From: DASQPR01 sp963797605 | Lineage (GTDB): Bacteria; Actinomycetota; Actinomycetes; Mycobacteriales; Micromonosporaceae | Direction: 5' to 3' | NCBI GenBank assembly: GCA_963797605.1 | Contig: CAWCPX010000016.1 | Span: 248,001 to 312,000, forward strand | Length of the DNA stretch: 64,000 nt | In this document: one piece after another, positions 14,599 through 24,954 of the stretch | How the letters are laid out: each line of letters begins with the position of its first letter | Position numbering within the stretch: the stretch's first letter is position 1 | Notes under the pieces: model-generated | What the model saw: the letters and a program-made list of their open reading frames with translations, nothing else | What the model was told of the DNA's origin: nothing | Databases searched by the model: none | Position numbers and translations under genes: made by a program

Positions 14599-16266
14599 TT
14601 ATCCGATCGGTGCGGCGCCGACGACCGGGCCGGTGGCCGGGTCTGCAGCCGACTTACCAGCGGGATTGACGGTGTCGCCGCGCGCCTGGCCGCTCGCGGG
14701 CGCTGATTCGAGTTCCGCCGGAGCGGCGGCCCGATTGGGCAGCATGACCCGGATCGTCGCGCCCTGTTCGACGTCGGTATCGGCCCAGATCCGGCCCTCG
14801 TGGAAGTCGACGATGCGCTTGGCGATCGCGAGACCGATGCCGGTGCCGGGGTAGGCCTCCCGGGAATGCAGACGCTGGAAGATGACGAAGATCTTGTCTA
14901 CGTACTCGGACTCGATGCCGATGCCGTTGTCGACGCAGGAGATCTCCCAGCCGCCCTCCACCGGCCGGCTCGTGATCTCGATCCGGATCGGCTCCCCCGG
15001 CCTGCGGAACTTCACGGAGTTGCTGACGAGGTTGGTGAACAGCGCCACGAGAAGCGACTCGTCGCCCTGCACGATCGGCAGATCGGACCAGGTGATCGCG
15101 CCGCCGGTCGCCTGCACGGTCGTCTGGGTCGCCGACGCGACCGCGGCCACCACCGCGTTCAGGTCGACGCTGGTGAACTCGGAGGTGGCCCGGCCGATCC
15201 GGGAGAACTTCAGCAGATCGTTGATGAGCCGCTGCATGCGGTGCGCGCCGTCGACGGCGAACGAGATGTACTGGTCGGCCCGTTCGTCGAGCTGGCCTGC
15301 ATAACGCCGCTGCAGCAACTGGCAGAAGCTCGCCACCTTCCGCAGCGGCTCCTGCAGATCGTGGGACGCGACGTACGCGAACTGTTCCAGATCTTCGTTG
15401 GAGCGCGTCAACTCGGCGGCATGCTGTTCCAGTCGGGCGTTCGCCTCCGCCACGGAGTCGCTGGCCTGCTGCACGAACCGGAGGTCGGACACGATGCGCT
15501 GCCGCATCTCGTCAACGTCGTGACCGAGCCGGGCGAGTTCTGGCGGCCCGGACGTGTCGATAACGGCCGCGTAGTCACCCGCGGCCACCACACGGACGCT
15601 CGCGGCCAGCGTGTCGACCGGCTTGGTGACCAGGCGCCGCAGCAGATAGGCAAGCAGGACGCCGCCGACGACCACGATGATCGCGGCGACGATCAGCTCC
15701 CACACGATCTGGTTGCTGGAGCGCTGGAGGTCGTCGACGGCCGAGTTGCGGAGATTGAGGACGTCGGCTTGGAGCTTGTCAACGGCCGCGCGGACGGTGT
15801 CGAAATGCGCCTTCGACGTGGAATCGAGGAGCGCCCGTGCCCCGGCGGTGTCACCGGCCTGAACCTTCGCGATCACGGGGTCGGCAATCACGGTCCGCCA
15901 CTCGTCGACCCGGGCGTTGACGGCGCGCATGTCGTCGGCGACGGTCGAGTGCTCACCGACACGCGGCATCATGTCGGCGGTCAGGGCGCGCTGGCTGGCG
16001 ACACCGTCGATGTACGGGGCCAGGCCGGACGGGTCGCCGTCGAGCGCGTACCCGCGGATGCCTGTCTCCTGGTTGAGCACCGCGACAAGCATCTCCTCGC
16101 TGTCCGTTCGCAGCGGTGCGACCTCGTCGAACACGGTGTGGACGTACTGATTGTTGGTGTTCGCCGTCAGAGCGGCCCCGACCGCCACGACGGTGAGCAG
16201 CAGAGCGACTGACGCCGTCAGCGCCGTGATGCGCGTGGTGAGCGACCATCGCGACGGTTTACCCAT
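14599..16266 (-). CDS. Sensor histidine kinase with CHASE3 and HAMP domains
   Basis: A 555-residue membrane kinase. Helix one spans about residues 10-33; an extracytoplasmic CHASE3-type four-helix sensor (YVHTVFDEVAPLRTDSEEML ... VLNQETGIRGYALDGD) follows; helix two is at about 185-208; HAMP at 209-260; a coiled coil leads to HisKA with the H-box SHDLQEPLRKVASF; then HATPase with N-box NLVSNSVKF, DNGIGI and GTGIGLAI. Its C-terminus is Ala/Pro-rich. ATG 16266 is preferred because GGAAGG precedes it; an ATG at 16308 overlaps the stop of the upstream gene (TAATG) and may be used by coupling. It sits between a REC-SpoIIE phosphatase and a response regulator in one operon. Confidence 0.9.
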   Translation of the reverse strand: MGKPSRWSLTTRITALTASVALLLTVVAVGAALTANTNNQYVHTVFDEVAPLRTDSEEMLVAVLNQETGIRGYALDGDPSGLAPYIDGVASQRALTADMMPRVGEHSTVADDMRAVNARVDEWRTVIADPVIAKVQAGDTAGARALLDSTSKAHFDTVRAAVDKLQADVLNLRNSAVDDLQRSSNQIVWELIVAAIIVVVGGVLLAYLLRRLVTKPVDTLAASVRVVAAGDYAAVIDTSGPPELARLGHDVDEMRQRIVSDLRFVQQASDSVAEANARLEQHAAELTRSNEDLEQFAYVASHDLQEPLRKVASFCQLLQRRYAGQLDERADQYISFAVDGAHRMQRLINDLLKFSRIGRATSEFTSVDLNAVVAAVASATQTTVQATGGAITWSDLPIVQGDESLLVALFTNLVSNSVKFRRPGEPIRIEITSRPVEGGWEISCVDNGIGIESEYVDKIFVIFQRLHSREAYPGTGIGLAIAKRIVDFHEGRIWADTDVEQGATIRVMLPNRAAAPAELESAPASGQARGDTVNPAGKSAADPATGPVVGAAPIG

Positions 16267-16307
16267 GATGTGAGCCTTCCGCGGAACGGGTGACGAAGCA
16301 CGTGGCA

Positions 16308-17468
16308 TTAGCGCGCGTCGCCCGTCAGCAACAGCATCGCGACGTCATCGGCCAGCGGGCCGCCGTTGCGCGTCTCGGCTTGCTCGACCAGCCAAGCCGG
16401 CAACGCGGCGACCGGTTCGCCGGACGAAACATACTGCTGGACGAGGCCGGTCAGGCCGTCGAGATCGAGGCGGCCCTCACCGTCGCGTCCGTCGATCAGG
16501 CCATCGGTATAAAGGAGAATCGCCCAGGACGTCGCCGGCAACTCGATCTCGGTGGCGTCGTTGGTGCTCCTCACGACTAATCCCAGCAGCGCCGACGGCT
16601 TCACGTCGATCGGCGCGGCCGTCGGACCGGTGATCAGCAACGGTGGCGGGTGCCCGACGGTGCGGACGCGCGCGATCCGCGTGGTCATGTCGATGTGCGC
16701 GGTCGCGAGCGTCGCGAAGATCTCGGCGTTGCGGCGTTCGCTCACGAGAAGCCGGTCAAGGGTCTGCAACACCAGCGCCTCGTCGACTCCGGCGAGCGTC
16801 AAGGCCCGCCATGCCACCCGCAGCTCGACGCCGAGCGCGGCCTCCTCGGCCGCGTGCCCGCACACGTCGCCCACGAGCGCGAACAGCTCCTGCGGACCGG
16901 TCTGCACGACGTCGTAGAAGTCGGCGCTCAGCAGACCCATCTCGCGGCCCGGCCGGTAGAGCGCGTAGAGCGCGACGGGGAGATTGTCGACGAGCGGCCG
17001 GGGCAGCAGGCCGCGTTCCAAGCGGGCGGACTCGGCCTGATGCAGACCGGCCTCCCGCAGTTGCAGCTTCGTCTCCTCCGCCCGCCGCCGCTCGACCGCG
17101 TAACGGATCGCGCGCTCCAGCAGCACGCCGTCGATCTGTCCTTTGACGAGATAGTCCTGGGCGCCGTTGGCGAGCGCGAGTTCGCCGAGGTATTCGTCGG
17201 TGGTGCCGGTCAACACCACGATCGCCATCCGCGGACGGGCGGACCGCAATTGCTGCAGCGCGGCCAGCCCGGAGGCGTCCGGCAGCTCGAGATCGATCAA
17301 GGCACAGTCGGCCTCGTCGAGTTTCTCCTTGGCATGCGCGAGCGTCGCCACGACCTCCAACTCGATCGGTGCGTCGACCTCGTTGAGCAGCTCACTGACA
17401 AGGAACGCGTCGCCCGCGTCGTCTTCCACGAGCAAGACGGTGAGCCGCCGCCTCACTTGTCCATCCAC
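16308..17468 (-). CDS. Response regulator with SpoIIE/PP2C phosphatase output
   Basis: About 386 residues. N-terminal receiver: LLVEDDAGDAF, phospho-acceptor in CALIDLELPD, VVLTGTTDEY, DYLVKGQ. A helical linker leads to a PP2C-type domain with LLSADFYDVVQ, LVGDVCGHAAEEA and GGPLADDVAMLLL. This is the layout of RsbU/RssB-like phosphatases that act on STAS antagonists after phosphorylation of the receiver. GTG 17468 or GTG 17456 are both possible starts; neither has a strong ribosome site. It is the first gene of the operon, with the CHASE3 kinase overlapping its stop, so the kinase probably controls it. Confidence 0.87.
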   Translation of the reverse strand: MDGQVRRRLTVLLVEDDAGDAFLVSELLNEVDAPIELEVVATLAHAKEKLDEADCALIDLELPDASGLAALQQLRSARPRMAIVVLTGTTDEYLGELALANGAQDYLVKGQIDGVLLERAIRYAVERRRAEETKLQLREAGLHQAESARLERGLLPRPLVDNLPVALYALYRPGREMGLLSADFYDVVQTGPQELFALVGDVCGHAAEEAALGVELRVAWRALTLAGVDEALVLQTLDRLLVSERRNAEIFATLATAHIDMTTRIARVRTVGHPPPLLITGPTAAPIDVKPSALLGLVVRSTNDATEIELPATSWAILLYTDGLIDGRDGEGRLDLDGLTGLVQQYVSSGEPVAALPAWLVEQAETRNGGPLADDVAMLLLTGDAR

Positions 17469-17666
17469 AACGAAGATATTGCCGCATGCGTACGCTTCGT
17501 GGCCAGCCACGCATTGACGCTTCGTGGCCACCCCGGCACTCCGGGCTGGCGGCGACTCGCGCGGACTGTGGCCACTCGGGTGCGTGCAGGTCAGAGCGGG
17601 AGACCGATGCCACCCCGCTTACCTCCGGCGCGGGGTAATCGTCTTGGCGCGAGGTAAGAATGTGGC

Positions 17667-19112
17667 ATGGCCGAAATGACCCGCCAGCGACGCGTACTCG
17701 TGCTGGCGATCTGCTGCATGAGTCTTTTGATCGTCGGGCTCGACAACACGATCGTGAACGTCGCCCTCCCGTCGATCCAGAAAGACCTCCATGCCTCGGT
17801 TTCCGGCCTGCAATGGACCGTTGACGCCTACACCCTGGTGCTCGCCAGCCTGTTGCTGTTGTCGGGCTCGACGGGCGACCGATTCGGCCGTCGCCGCACG
17901 TTCCAGACCGGCCTGATCGTCTTCTCGCTGGGTTCGCTGCTGTGTAGCGTGGCGCCCGGCCTGGGGTGGCTTGTCGTGTTTCGGATGGTTCAGGCCGTCG
18001 GCGGTTCGATGCTGAACCCGGTCGCTATGTCCATCATCACAAACACCTTTACCGATCGACGCGAGCGCGCCCAGGCGATCGGCATCTGGGGCGGCGTCGT
18101 CGGCATCAGCCTGGCACTCGGCCCGATCGTCGGTGGCGCCCTCGTCGACTCGATCGGATGGCGCTCGATCTTCTGGATCAACGTACCTGTCGGCCTGGTC
18201 GCTCTGATCTTGACCGCGCGTTACGTGCCGGAGTCCCGTGCCGAGCATCCACGCCGCGTCGACCCCTTCGGTCAGATCCTCGTGCTGCTGCTGCTCGCCA
18301 GCTTGGTCTACGCGATCATCGAGGGGCCGAGTCACGGCTGGGGATCGCCGCTCATCGTCGGGCTCTTCGTCGTCGCGATCGCTTCCCTGGTCACCCTGGT
18401 GTGGTACGAAAGCCGGCGCGTCGAGCCGCTGATCGATCCACGCTTCTTCAAGAGCGTGCCGTTCTCCGGCGCCACCATCATCGCGCTGTGCGGATTCGCC
18501 GCGCTCGCTGGTTTTCTGCTTCTCAACACCCTCTATCTCCAAAACGTCCGTGGTTTCTCGCCACTCGACGCCGGTCTGAGCGCGCTGCCGTTCGCGGTGA
18601 TGACGGTGATCTTCGCGCCGATTTCCGGCCGGATCGTCGGCCGCCGAGGCACCCGTCTGCCCCTCGCGATCGCGGGCGTCACCATGACCGCGGCCGGGTT
18701 CATGCTCACCAACCTCACCAACACCACGTCCATCTGGTGGCTGCTGGCGACCTACACGATCTTCGGCCTCGGGTTCGGCATGTTGAACGCGCCGATCACG
18801 AACACGGCCGTCTCCGGCATGCCGATCAGCCAGGCGGGCGTCGCGGCCGCGGTCGCGTCGACGAGCCGCCAGGTCGGGCAGTCGCTCGGCGTCGCGGTCA
18901 TCGGCTCGGTGGTGGTGTCGTCGATGCACGGCGACTTCAAGACCTCGTTCGCCGCCGCGAGCCACGTCGGCTGGTGGGTGATCACGGCCTGCGGCCTCGT
19001 CGTGCTCGTGCTCGGCTACTTCTCGTCGAGCGCGCGGGCTCGGGCAAGCGCCGCACAGGTCTCGGCCGCGATGGCACCGAAGCCGCCGGTGAGCGTGGCC
19101 GTCGGCGACTGA
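17667..19112 (+). CDS. MFS drug exporter, DHA2/EmrB-QacA type
   Basis: A 481-residue protein with 14 predicted membrane helices. Family motifs visible: LDNTIVNVALPSIQKDL in helix one (motif D1), STGDRFGRRRTFQTGL (motif A) and the helix-five motif C-like GVVGISLALGPIVGGALVD. DHA2 transporters export drugs, dyes or antibiotics using the proton gradient. ATG 17667 follows a GAGGTAAGAATGTGGC leader. It stands alone with no adjacent regulator, so the substrate cannot be predicted. Confidence 0.9.
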   Translation: MAEMTRQRRVLVLAICCMSLLIVGLDNTIVNVALPSIQKDLHASVSGLQWTVDAYTLVLASLLLLSGSTGDRFGRRRTFQTGLIVFSLGSLLCSVAPGLGWLVVFRMVQAVGGSMLNPVAMSIITNTFTDRRERAQAIGIWGGVVGISLALGPIVGGALVDSIGWRSIFWINVPVGLVALILTARYVPESRAEHPRRVDPFGQILVLLLLASLVYAIIEGPSHGWGSPLIVGLFVVAIASLVTLVWYESRRVEPLIDPRFFKSVPFSGATIIALCGFAALAGFLLLNTLYLQNVRGFSPLDAGLSALPFAVMTVIFAPISGRIVGRRGTRLPLAIAGVTMTAAGFMLTNLTNTTSIWWLLATYTIFGLGFGMLNAPITNTAVSGMPISQAGVAAAVASTSRQVGQSLGVAVIGSVVVSSMHGDFKTSFAAASHVGWWVITACGLVVLVLGYFSSSARARASAAQVSAAMAPKPPVSVAVGD

Positions 19113-19185
19113 CGGCGACTGTGGTGGCGGCGGCTGCGGTGGCGGCGGCTGCCGCTGGCGGCGACCGGTCGCGCACAATGCCTGC

Positions 19186-20010
19186 ATGGTCGACTCCGCT
19201 TTTCCCGAACCCGGCGCTTTCTATCTGCCGGACGGCGCGAACCGATTCATCGCGACCGAACTGACCCGGGGGCCCTGGGACGCGAAGGCCCAGCACGCCG
19301 GCCCGCCCTCGGCGCTGCTCGGCTACGCGATCGAACACCGGGACGAGGCCCGCGCGGACATGCGGGTCGCCCGGATTTCGTTCACGATCACACGCCCGGT
19401 TCCGATCGCGACGCTGGAAGTGCGGACGGAGATCGCGCACGGGGGTCGAGGCATCGAGATCGTCACGGCGACGCTCGCCGCGGTGGACGGCGACGGGGCA
19501 GCCGGACGCGTCCTGATGCGGGCCGAAGCCGTCCGCGTCCGGGTCGCACCCGGCACCGCCGAGGACTACCCGCCGCCGGCACGGACGCTGCCCGACCCCG
19601 GCACGCTCGACGCGACGTTGACGCCGTTCCCGTTCGACGTCGGCTATCACACGGCCATGGAGACTCGTTACGCCGAAGGGTCCTTCCACGAGCCCGGGCC
19701 GGCCGCGGTCTGGTTCCGGATGCGTCAACCGCTCGTCGCCGGGCAGCCGATCGATCCCCTGTCCCGGGTGCTGACCGCCGCTGATTCCGGCAACGGCGTG
19801 AGTCAGGTGCTCAGCACGCGTACCCACCTGTTCGTGAATCCCGAACTGACCGTGCACCTGCATCGCTACCCGGTCGGCGAGTGGGTCTGCCTCGACGCCG
19901 TGACCACGATCGACGCGGACGGGATCGGCTTCGCGGAGACGGCGCTCTACGACACGTCGGGGCGCTTCGGCCGCGGGGCACAGAGCTTGTATGTGGCCGC
20001 TCGGGTGTAG
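19186..20010 (+). CDS. Acyl-CoA thioesterase-like, double hotdog (TesB/thioesterase family)
   Basis: A 274-residue cytosolic protein with two hotdog halves: the first holds TRGPWDAKAQHAGPPSALLG and RISFTITRPVPIATLEV, the second VWFRMRQPLVAGQPIDPLSR and ADSGNGVSQVL and ends with GIGFAETALYDTSGRFGRGAQSL. The QHAGPPSALL and DSGNG segments are typical of the thioesterase family proteins annotated in actinobacteria. It would hydrolyse an acyl-CoA thioester; chain length unknown. It starts 73 bases after the exporter, past a short GGCGGC-rich stretch (19120-19163), and may be co-transcribed. Confidence 0.82.
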   Translation: MVDSAFPEPGAFYLPDGANRFIATELTRGPWDAKAQHAGPPSALLGYAIEHRDEARADMRVARISFTITRPVPIATLEVRTEIAHGGRGIEIVTATLAAVDGDGAAGRVLMRAEAVRVRVAPGTAEDYPPPARTLPDPGTLDATLTPFPFDVGYHTAMETRYAEGSFHEPGPAAVWFRMRQPLVAGQPIDPLSRVLTAADSGNGVSQVLSTRTHLFVNPELTVHLHRYPVGEWVCLDAVTTIDADGIGFAETALYDTSGRFGRGAQSLYVAARV

Positions 20011-20240
20011 CGACGGGACAGGATCTCCGGTGCCGCTCCTGCGTTGGCGGGCGAATTGTGTGATTAAGGCCGCATTAGCACCCTGCGCAAATTAGCCTTT
20101 CGACGAAGCCTCAACGATTTTCCGACACCGAGATCCCCGCCGGGGCGCTCGGCAACGGAAGCGTTGACGTCGTCGGCGGGTGAAGAAGGCGCGTCCATGC
20201 CGGCTCGGGCATCATCTTTCGCGCCCGGGGAGGCGCGCGG

Positions 20241-20954
20241 ATGAAGTCGGCAGCGCGGATGAGTGGGATCTCGGGCTTGATCTTCGCTGGGCTTCTGATC
20301 GCGGCACTTCTGCTGGTGCATCACGCGCCCGGGCTCGGTGTCTCCGATCAGGATTACTCCCGCTTCTACAGCCGGAGCAACGGCGACGTCCTCGTCACGG
20401 TCGGCCTCTATATCGTGCCGTTCGCCGGCATCGCCTTCATGTGGCACATGGCGACGATGCGGACGCTTCTCGACGACGTCCTCCACCGGAGCAACTCCGT
20501 CGTTCACCGGTGGCTGAACCTGGGCTCGGGCCTGATCTTCGTCGCGATGATCTTCACCGGTGCGGCGGCGGTCGGCGCGCCCGCGCTGATCGTGGACCTG
20601 TCGTCGGCAGCCGTACCGCCGCCAGACGTTGCTCGTGCTCTGACCGGCGTCGGCTACGGCCTCGTCTTCGTCTACAGCGTGCGCGCGGCGGGCATGTTCA
20701 TGTTCTCGACCACCACGCTCGCGCGCAAAGCCGGCCTCATGTCGACCTGGCTCGCGATCGTCAGTTATGTCGCGGCCACGTTTCTGCTGGTCAGCACGAC
20801 TCTTCACCCGGTGTTGATCCTTGTGTTCCCGGCCTGGACGGTGCTGACCAGCGTGCTGTTGATCGTGCGATCCGGCGACGTCGAGCGCATGTCGGCGGCG
20901 GCAAGGCACGCCGAGGCCCAGGTCGCGGTGCGCCCGAGCGAGTCCAGCGCATGA
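20241..20954 (+). CDS. Five- or six-helix membrane protein, unknown
   Basis: A 237-residue integral membrane protein with hydrophobic segments at about 11-30, 50-72, 95-115, 130-155, 165-185 and 190-210. Notable are HHAPGLGVSDQDYSRFY after the first helix and a C-terminal Arg/Glu-rich cytosolic tail. It ends 65 bases before the CYP102-type gene and may form a unit with it. I do not recognise a family. ATG 20241 is used; an upstream start is not supported. Confidence 0.7.
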   Translation: MKSAARMSGISGLIFAGLLIAALLLVHHAPGLGVSDQDYSRFYSRSNGDVLVTVGLYIVPFAGIAFMWHMATMRTLLDDVLHRSNSVVHRWLNLGSGLIFVAMIFTGAAAVGAPALIVDLSSAAVPPPDVARALTGVGYGLVFVYSVRAAGMFMFSTTTLARKAGLMSTWLAIVSYVAATFLLVSTTLHPVLILVFPAWTVLTSVLLIVRSGDVERMSAAARHAEAQVAVRPSESSA

Positions 20955-20960
20955 CCCAGA

Positions 20961-20999
20961 GCCGACGACGGACCAGATCTGACGACGGACCAGAGCCAA
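20961..20999. repeat. Short direct repeat before the P450 gene
   Basis: GACGACGGACCAG occurs twice (near 20964 and 20980), separated by three bases, just before the ribosome site CGGAGGAG of the P450. Confidence 0.6.
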
Positions 21000-21019
21000 C
21001 AGCGGAGGAGTGAGCGACT

Positions 21020-24000
21020 ATGACCGAGCCCATCTCTATCGATGCGCTGCCGGGACCTCGTGGTCTGCCGCTGGTTGGCAACATCTTCGACATCGACAGC
21101 CACAATCCGATCGAGAGCCTGATCAAGCTGAGCCGTGAGTACGGTCCGATGTTCCGCCTCGCCACCCCGGGCGGCACCCGCGTGATCGCGTCGGGCGTCG
21201 AGGTGGTCAACGAGATCTGCGACGACGCAAAATTCGACAAGAAGGTCGGCGGCGGCTTGGCCGGACTGCGCAAAGGCTCGGCGAGCGTGGGGCTGTTCAC
21301 GGCGGAGACCGACGACCCGCTGTGGCATCGCGCGCACAACATCCTGATGGCGCCGTTCAGCCTCGACGCGATGCGCGCCTACACCCCGATGATGGTCGAC
21401 ATCGCCGATCAGCTCATGGACAAGTGGGAGCGACTGAACCCGGACGAAGACGTCGACGTGCCGGCGGACATGACCCGCCTGACGCTCGACACGATCGCGC
21501 TGTGCGGCTTCGGCTACCGCTTCAACTCCTTCTATCGCGACACCCCGCACCCGTTCGTCGGCCGCGATGGTGCGGATGCTCGACTGAATCGCAGGCCCGC
21601 CTGCGGCAGCTGAGATTTCAAACGCGTTTGAAGGTACGCGCGCAGCGGCAGCTCGAAGAGGACCAGGCGTTCACCGAAGGGCTGGTCGACAACCTCGTGG
21701 CCGAACGCCGAGCCGAGGGTGCCGAGGCGGCCAACAACGACCTGCTCGGCCGGATGCTGACCGGCGTCGACAAGCAGACCGGCAAACGGCTGCCCGACGA
21801 GAACATCCGGGCGCAGTGCATCACGTTCCTGATCGCCGGACACGAGACCACCAGCGGACTGCTGTCCTTCGCCGTCTACTACCTGATGAAGAACCCGGAC
21901 GTGCTGACGAAGGCGTACGACGAGGTGGACCGGATGCTTCGGTGGCACGAAGGAGCCGACGTACGACCAGATCCACCAGCTGACCTACGTCCGCCAGATC
22001 CTCGACGAGACGCTGCGGCTGTGGCCGACGGCTCCGGCGTTCACCCGGCAGCCGTACGAGGACGTGGTGCTCGGCGGCCGGTACGCGATCCCGAAAGGCA
22101 CCGCGATCACGGTGCTGACACCCGATGCTGCACCGCGACACGGCGTCTGGGGTGCCGACGCCGAGGAGTTCAACCCGGACCGGATGGCACCGGCGAAGCT
22201 GCGAGCCGCTGCCGCCGAACGCGTACAAGCCGTTCGGCACCGGGCAGCGCGCGTGCATCGGCCGGCAGTTCGCGCTGCAGGAGGCCGTGCTGGTGCTCGG
22301 GATGGTGCTGCAGCGGTTCGAGTTCGTCGACTACGCGCACTACGAGCTGAAGACGAAGACGACTCTGACCGTGAAGCCCGACGAGATGCGGATCCAGGTG
22401 CGGCCGCGCAAGAACCGGCCGCTCGATCGGGCTCCCGCAGCCGGCGCCGCGCCTCGCCGCTACGTGGCGGCCAAGGTCTGAGCAGTCCGGAACCCGCGGC
22501 CCGGGTCACCGCGGCCCGCCATAGCACCCCGTTGACGCGTGCTTTTCGGCTCCAACCTCGGCACGGCGGAGGGCCTCGCGACGAAACTCGCGCAAGAGGG
22601 CAGCGGATCGCGGATTCGACGTGACGCTCGGCGCCGCTCGATGACCACATCAGCAAGATGTCGGCCGAGCGGCGCCGCGCTGATCGTCTGCTCGTCCTAC
22701 AACGGCACGCCGCCGGACAACGCCAGTAAATTCGTCACATGGGTACGCGATCCGAAACCGCCAACGACTCCTGGGCGGGCGTCGCGTACTCGGTCTTCGG
22801 CTGCGGCAACTCCGAATGGGCGGCCACCTACCAGGCCGTGCCCACGCTGATCGACAGGAACTCGACGCCCACGGGGCGAACCGGGTGCATCCGAGAGGCG
22901 AGGGCGACGCGCGGGAGCGATTTCGACGCGAGTACCGCGAGTGGCACGAAGGGTCTGTGGAGCGACATCGCGAACGCGCTCGATCTGCCCGCCGACGTGG
23001 CCGAACCCGCAACGCCGGCCCTCGGCTCGCGATCTCGGTCGTCAACCGGCAGGTCACGAACCCGGTGATCATGTCCTACCGGGCCCAGCCCGCGATGATC
23101 CGTGCGAACCGAGAACTGCTGCACGGCGACGGCGAGCGCTCACCCGCCACATCGAGATCGCGCTGCCGTCCGGCATGAGTTACCACGCCGGTGATCACCT
23201 CGGCGTGCTGCCGCGCAACGACGTGGAGACGATCCGGCGGGTGATGCGGCACTTCAAACTCGATGCCGGCATGTACGTCACGATCGTGGCCAACAGCGGC
23301 AACCTCACCCACCTGCCCACGGATGAACCGGCGCCGCTTCTCGGCGTGCTCGGAAGCTGCGTGGAGCTGCAGGACCCGGCGACCCGCGGCGACATCGAGG
23401 CGATGGTCGGCTACACCACCGATCCGGCCGAACGCGGGGATCTCGCGGACCTGCTCGTCGACGACAACTACCGGCAACGGGTGCTGGGACCCAACATTTC
23501 GATGCTCGACCTGCTGCAGGCGAACCCGTCCTGCGAGATGCCCTTCGACGTGTTCCTCGCACTGCTCCCGCCGCTGCGGCCCCGGTATTACTCGATCTCC
23601 TCATCGCCACTGGTCAGCCCCGAGGTCGCGAGCATCACGACCGGCGTACTGAGCGGCGCGGCGCGTTCCGGCGACGGGGTCTTCACCGGCGTCTGCTCCG
23701 GGCACCTGGCCCAGAGTCCGGACAACAGCACGGTCTTCGTCTTCGTACGCCAACCCACGAACGGCTTCCGGCCGCCGGAGAACCCGCACACCCCGATGAT
23801 CATGATCGGTGCCGGTACCGGGCTCGCCCCCTTCCGCGGCTTCCTGCAGGAACGCGCGGCACTCAAGGATCAGGGCGTACCCGTCGGCGAATCGCTCCTG
23901 CTGTTCGGTTGCCGGGACGCCGCCGTCGACTACCTGTACGAGGACGAGTTGCGCGGGTACGCCGAATCCGGTGTTTCTCAGGTTTCGGCCGTGTTCTCCC

Positions 24001-24251
24001 GCGCGCCGCAGGGTGGACTGCGCTACGTGCAGCACTGCCTGAAAGCACAGGCGGACGACGTCTGGAACCTGATCGGCCGCAACGCCTCGATCTTCGTCTG
24101 TGGGAACGCGAAGACCATGGCGCCCGAGGTCCGCGACACGCTGGTCGACATCTTCGCGGCCAAGACCGGCGCGTCCGCGAGCGAAGGCGCGGCGTGGCTG
24201 GCCGATCTTCGCCGTGACGGTCGTTTCATCGAGGACATCTGGGGCGGGTGA
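21020..24251 (+). pseudogene. CYP102-type self-sufficient P450:reductase fusion, multiply frameshifted
   Basis: Read across frames, this is a P450-BM3-like fatty-acid hydroxylase fused to an NADPH-FMN/FAD reductase. P450 part: FDKKVGGGLAGLRKG, PEDMTRL-like PADMTRLTLDTIALCGFGYR, I-helix FLIAGHETTSGLLSF, heme loop FGTGQRACIGRQFA with its Cys. Reductase part: LFGSNLGTAEGLA (FMN), CSSYNGTPPDNASKF, RYYSISSSPL (FAD), GAGTGLAPFRGFLQER (NADPH), and C-terminal FIEDIWGG. Breaks fall near 21566, 21591, 21947, 22112, 22137, 22213, 22600-22640, 22725-22880, 22910-22940, 23010 and 23140. In several I can see single extra C or G bases. Either it is a recently broken gene or the sequence has errors; active-site motifs are all present. 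The expected activity is subterminal hydroxylation of long-chain fatty acids. Confidence 0.85.
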
Positions 24252-24342
24252 CCGATCTTGCCCCTGGCCGATCTTGCCGGTGACCCGTTTTGCCCGTGAC
24301 CCGTCCTGCGGGTGACCGATCTTGCCGGTGACCGATCTTGCC
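24247..24342. repeat. 15-17-bp tandem repeat, six copies
   Basis: GGTGACCGATCTTGCC and variants occur six times, starting at the stop codon of the P450 reductase (TGA 24249-24251). Confidence 0.85.
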
Positions 24343-24538
24343 CGCGCCTGATCGCGGCTACATGATCATGGTCTGCCGGATGGCGGACCTGATCTGCGAG
24401 GGCGTGGTCGGAATTGTGCTCGATCCTTTAGTGTTGGCCTGGATGATCCGGTGATCCCTGGTCACCTGCGATCACTGGATGATCGGTGATTCGTGGCGAT
24501 TGTGACCGATGGGCGATTACTGAAACCGAGGAGTCGCG

Positions 24539-24898
24539 ATGAGCAAACCAGATAGCGCGTCGAGCCACATCGACCAGGCAGCAGCACCGAGCGGCCCCGG
24601 CTGTGTCGAGTGCGAGGCGACCAGCGGCTGGTGGGTGCACCTCCGTCGCTGCGCACAGTGCGGGCACATCGGCTGCTGTGACTCGTCACCGTCGCAACAC
24701 GCGAGCGCCCACGCGGCTGACACGGGTCACGCCATCGTGCAGTCGTTCGAACCGGGCGAGTCCTGGTTCTGGAACTACCAGACCGAGGACTACTACGACG
24801 GTCCGCGGCTCCCCGATCCGCAACATCACCCGATCGATCAAACGGTGCCGGGTCCGCACGAGCGCGTACCCGCCGACTGGCAACGACACGTGCACTAG
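24539..24898 (+). CDS. UBP-type zinc-finger protein
   Basis: A 119-residue protein that is essentially one ZnF-UBP domain: CVECEATSGWWVHLRRCAQC, HIGCCDSSPSQHASAHAADT, GHAIVQSFEPGESWFWNYQT. The Cys/His pattern matches the ubiquitin-hydrolase-type zinc finger. In bacteria such stand-alone proteins have no proven partner; binding of a protein C-terminus is a guess. ATG 24539 has CCGAGGAG upstream. The next gene starts 56 bases downstream on the same strand. Confidence 0.88.
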   Translation: MSKPDSASSHIDQAAAPSGPGCVECEATSGWWVHLRRCAQCGHIGCCDSSPSQHASAHAADTGHAIVQSFEPGESWFWNYQTEDYYDGPRLPDPQHHPIDQTVPGPHERVPADWQRHVH

Positions 24899-24954
24899 CC
24901 GATGACGTCCGCAGAGCCGACGACCGTCCGCACGAGCACGACGCCCGGCCGCCT

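Noticed and set aside
17619..19187. 522-aa Asp/Arg/His-rich minus-strand frame
   Set aside because: Shadow of the MFS exporter, whose membrane helices and motifs are clear.
21020..24251. Programmed frameshifting in the P450 gene
   Set aside because: Too many breaks without slippery heptamers or downstream structures; single-base errors explain them more simply.
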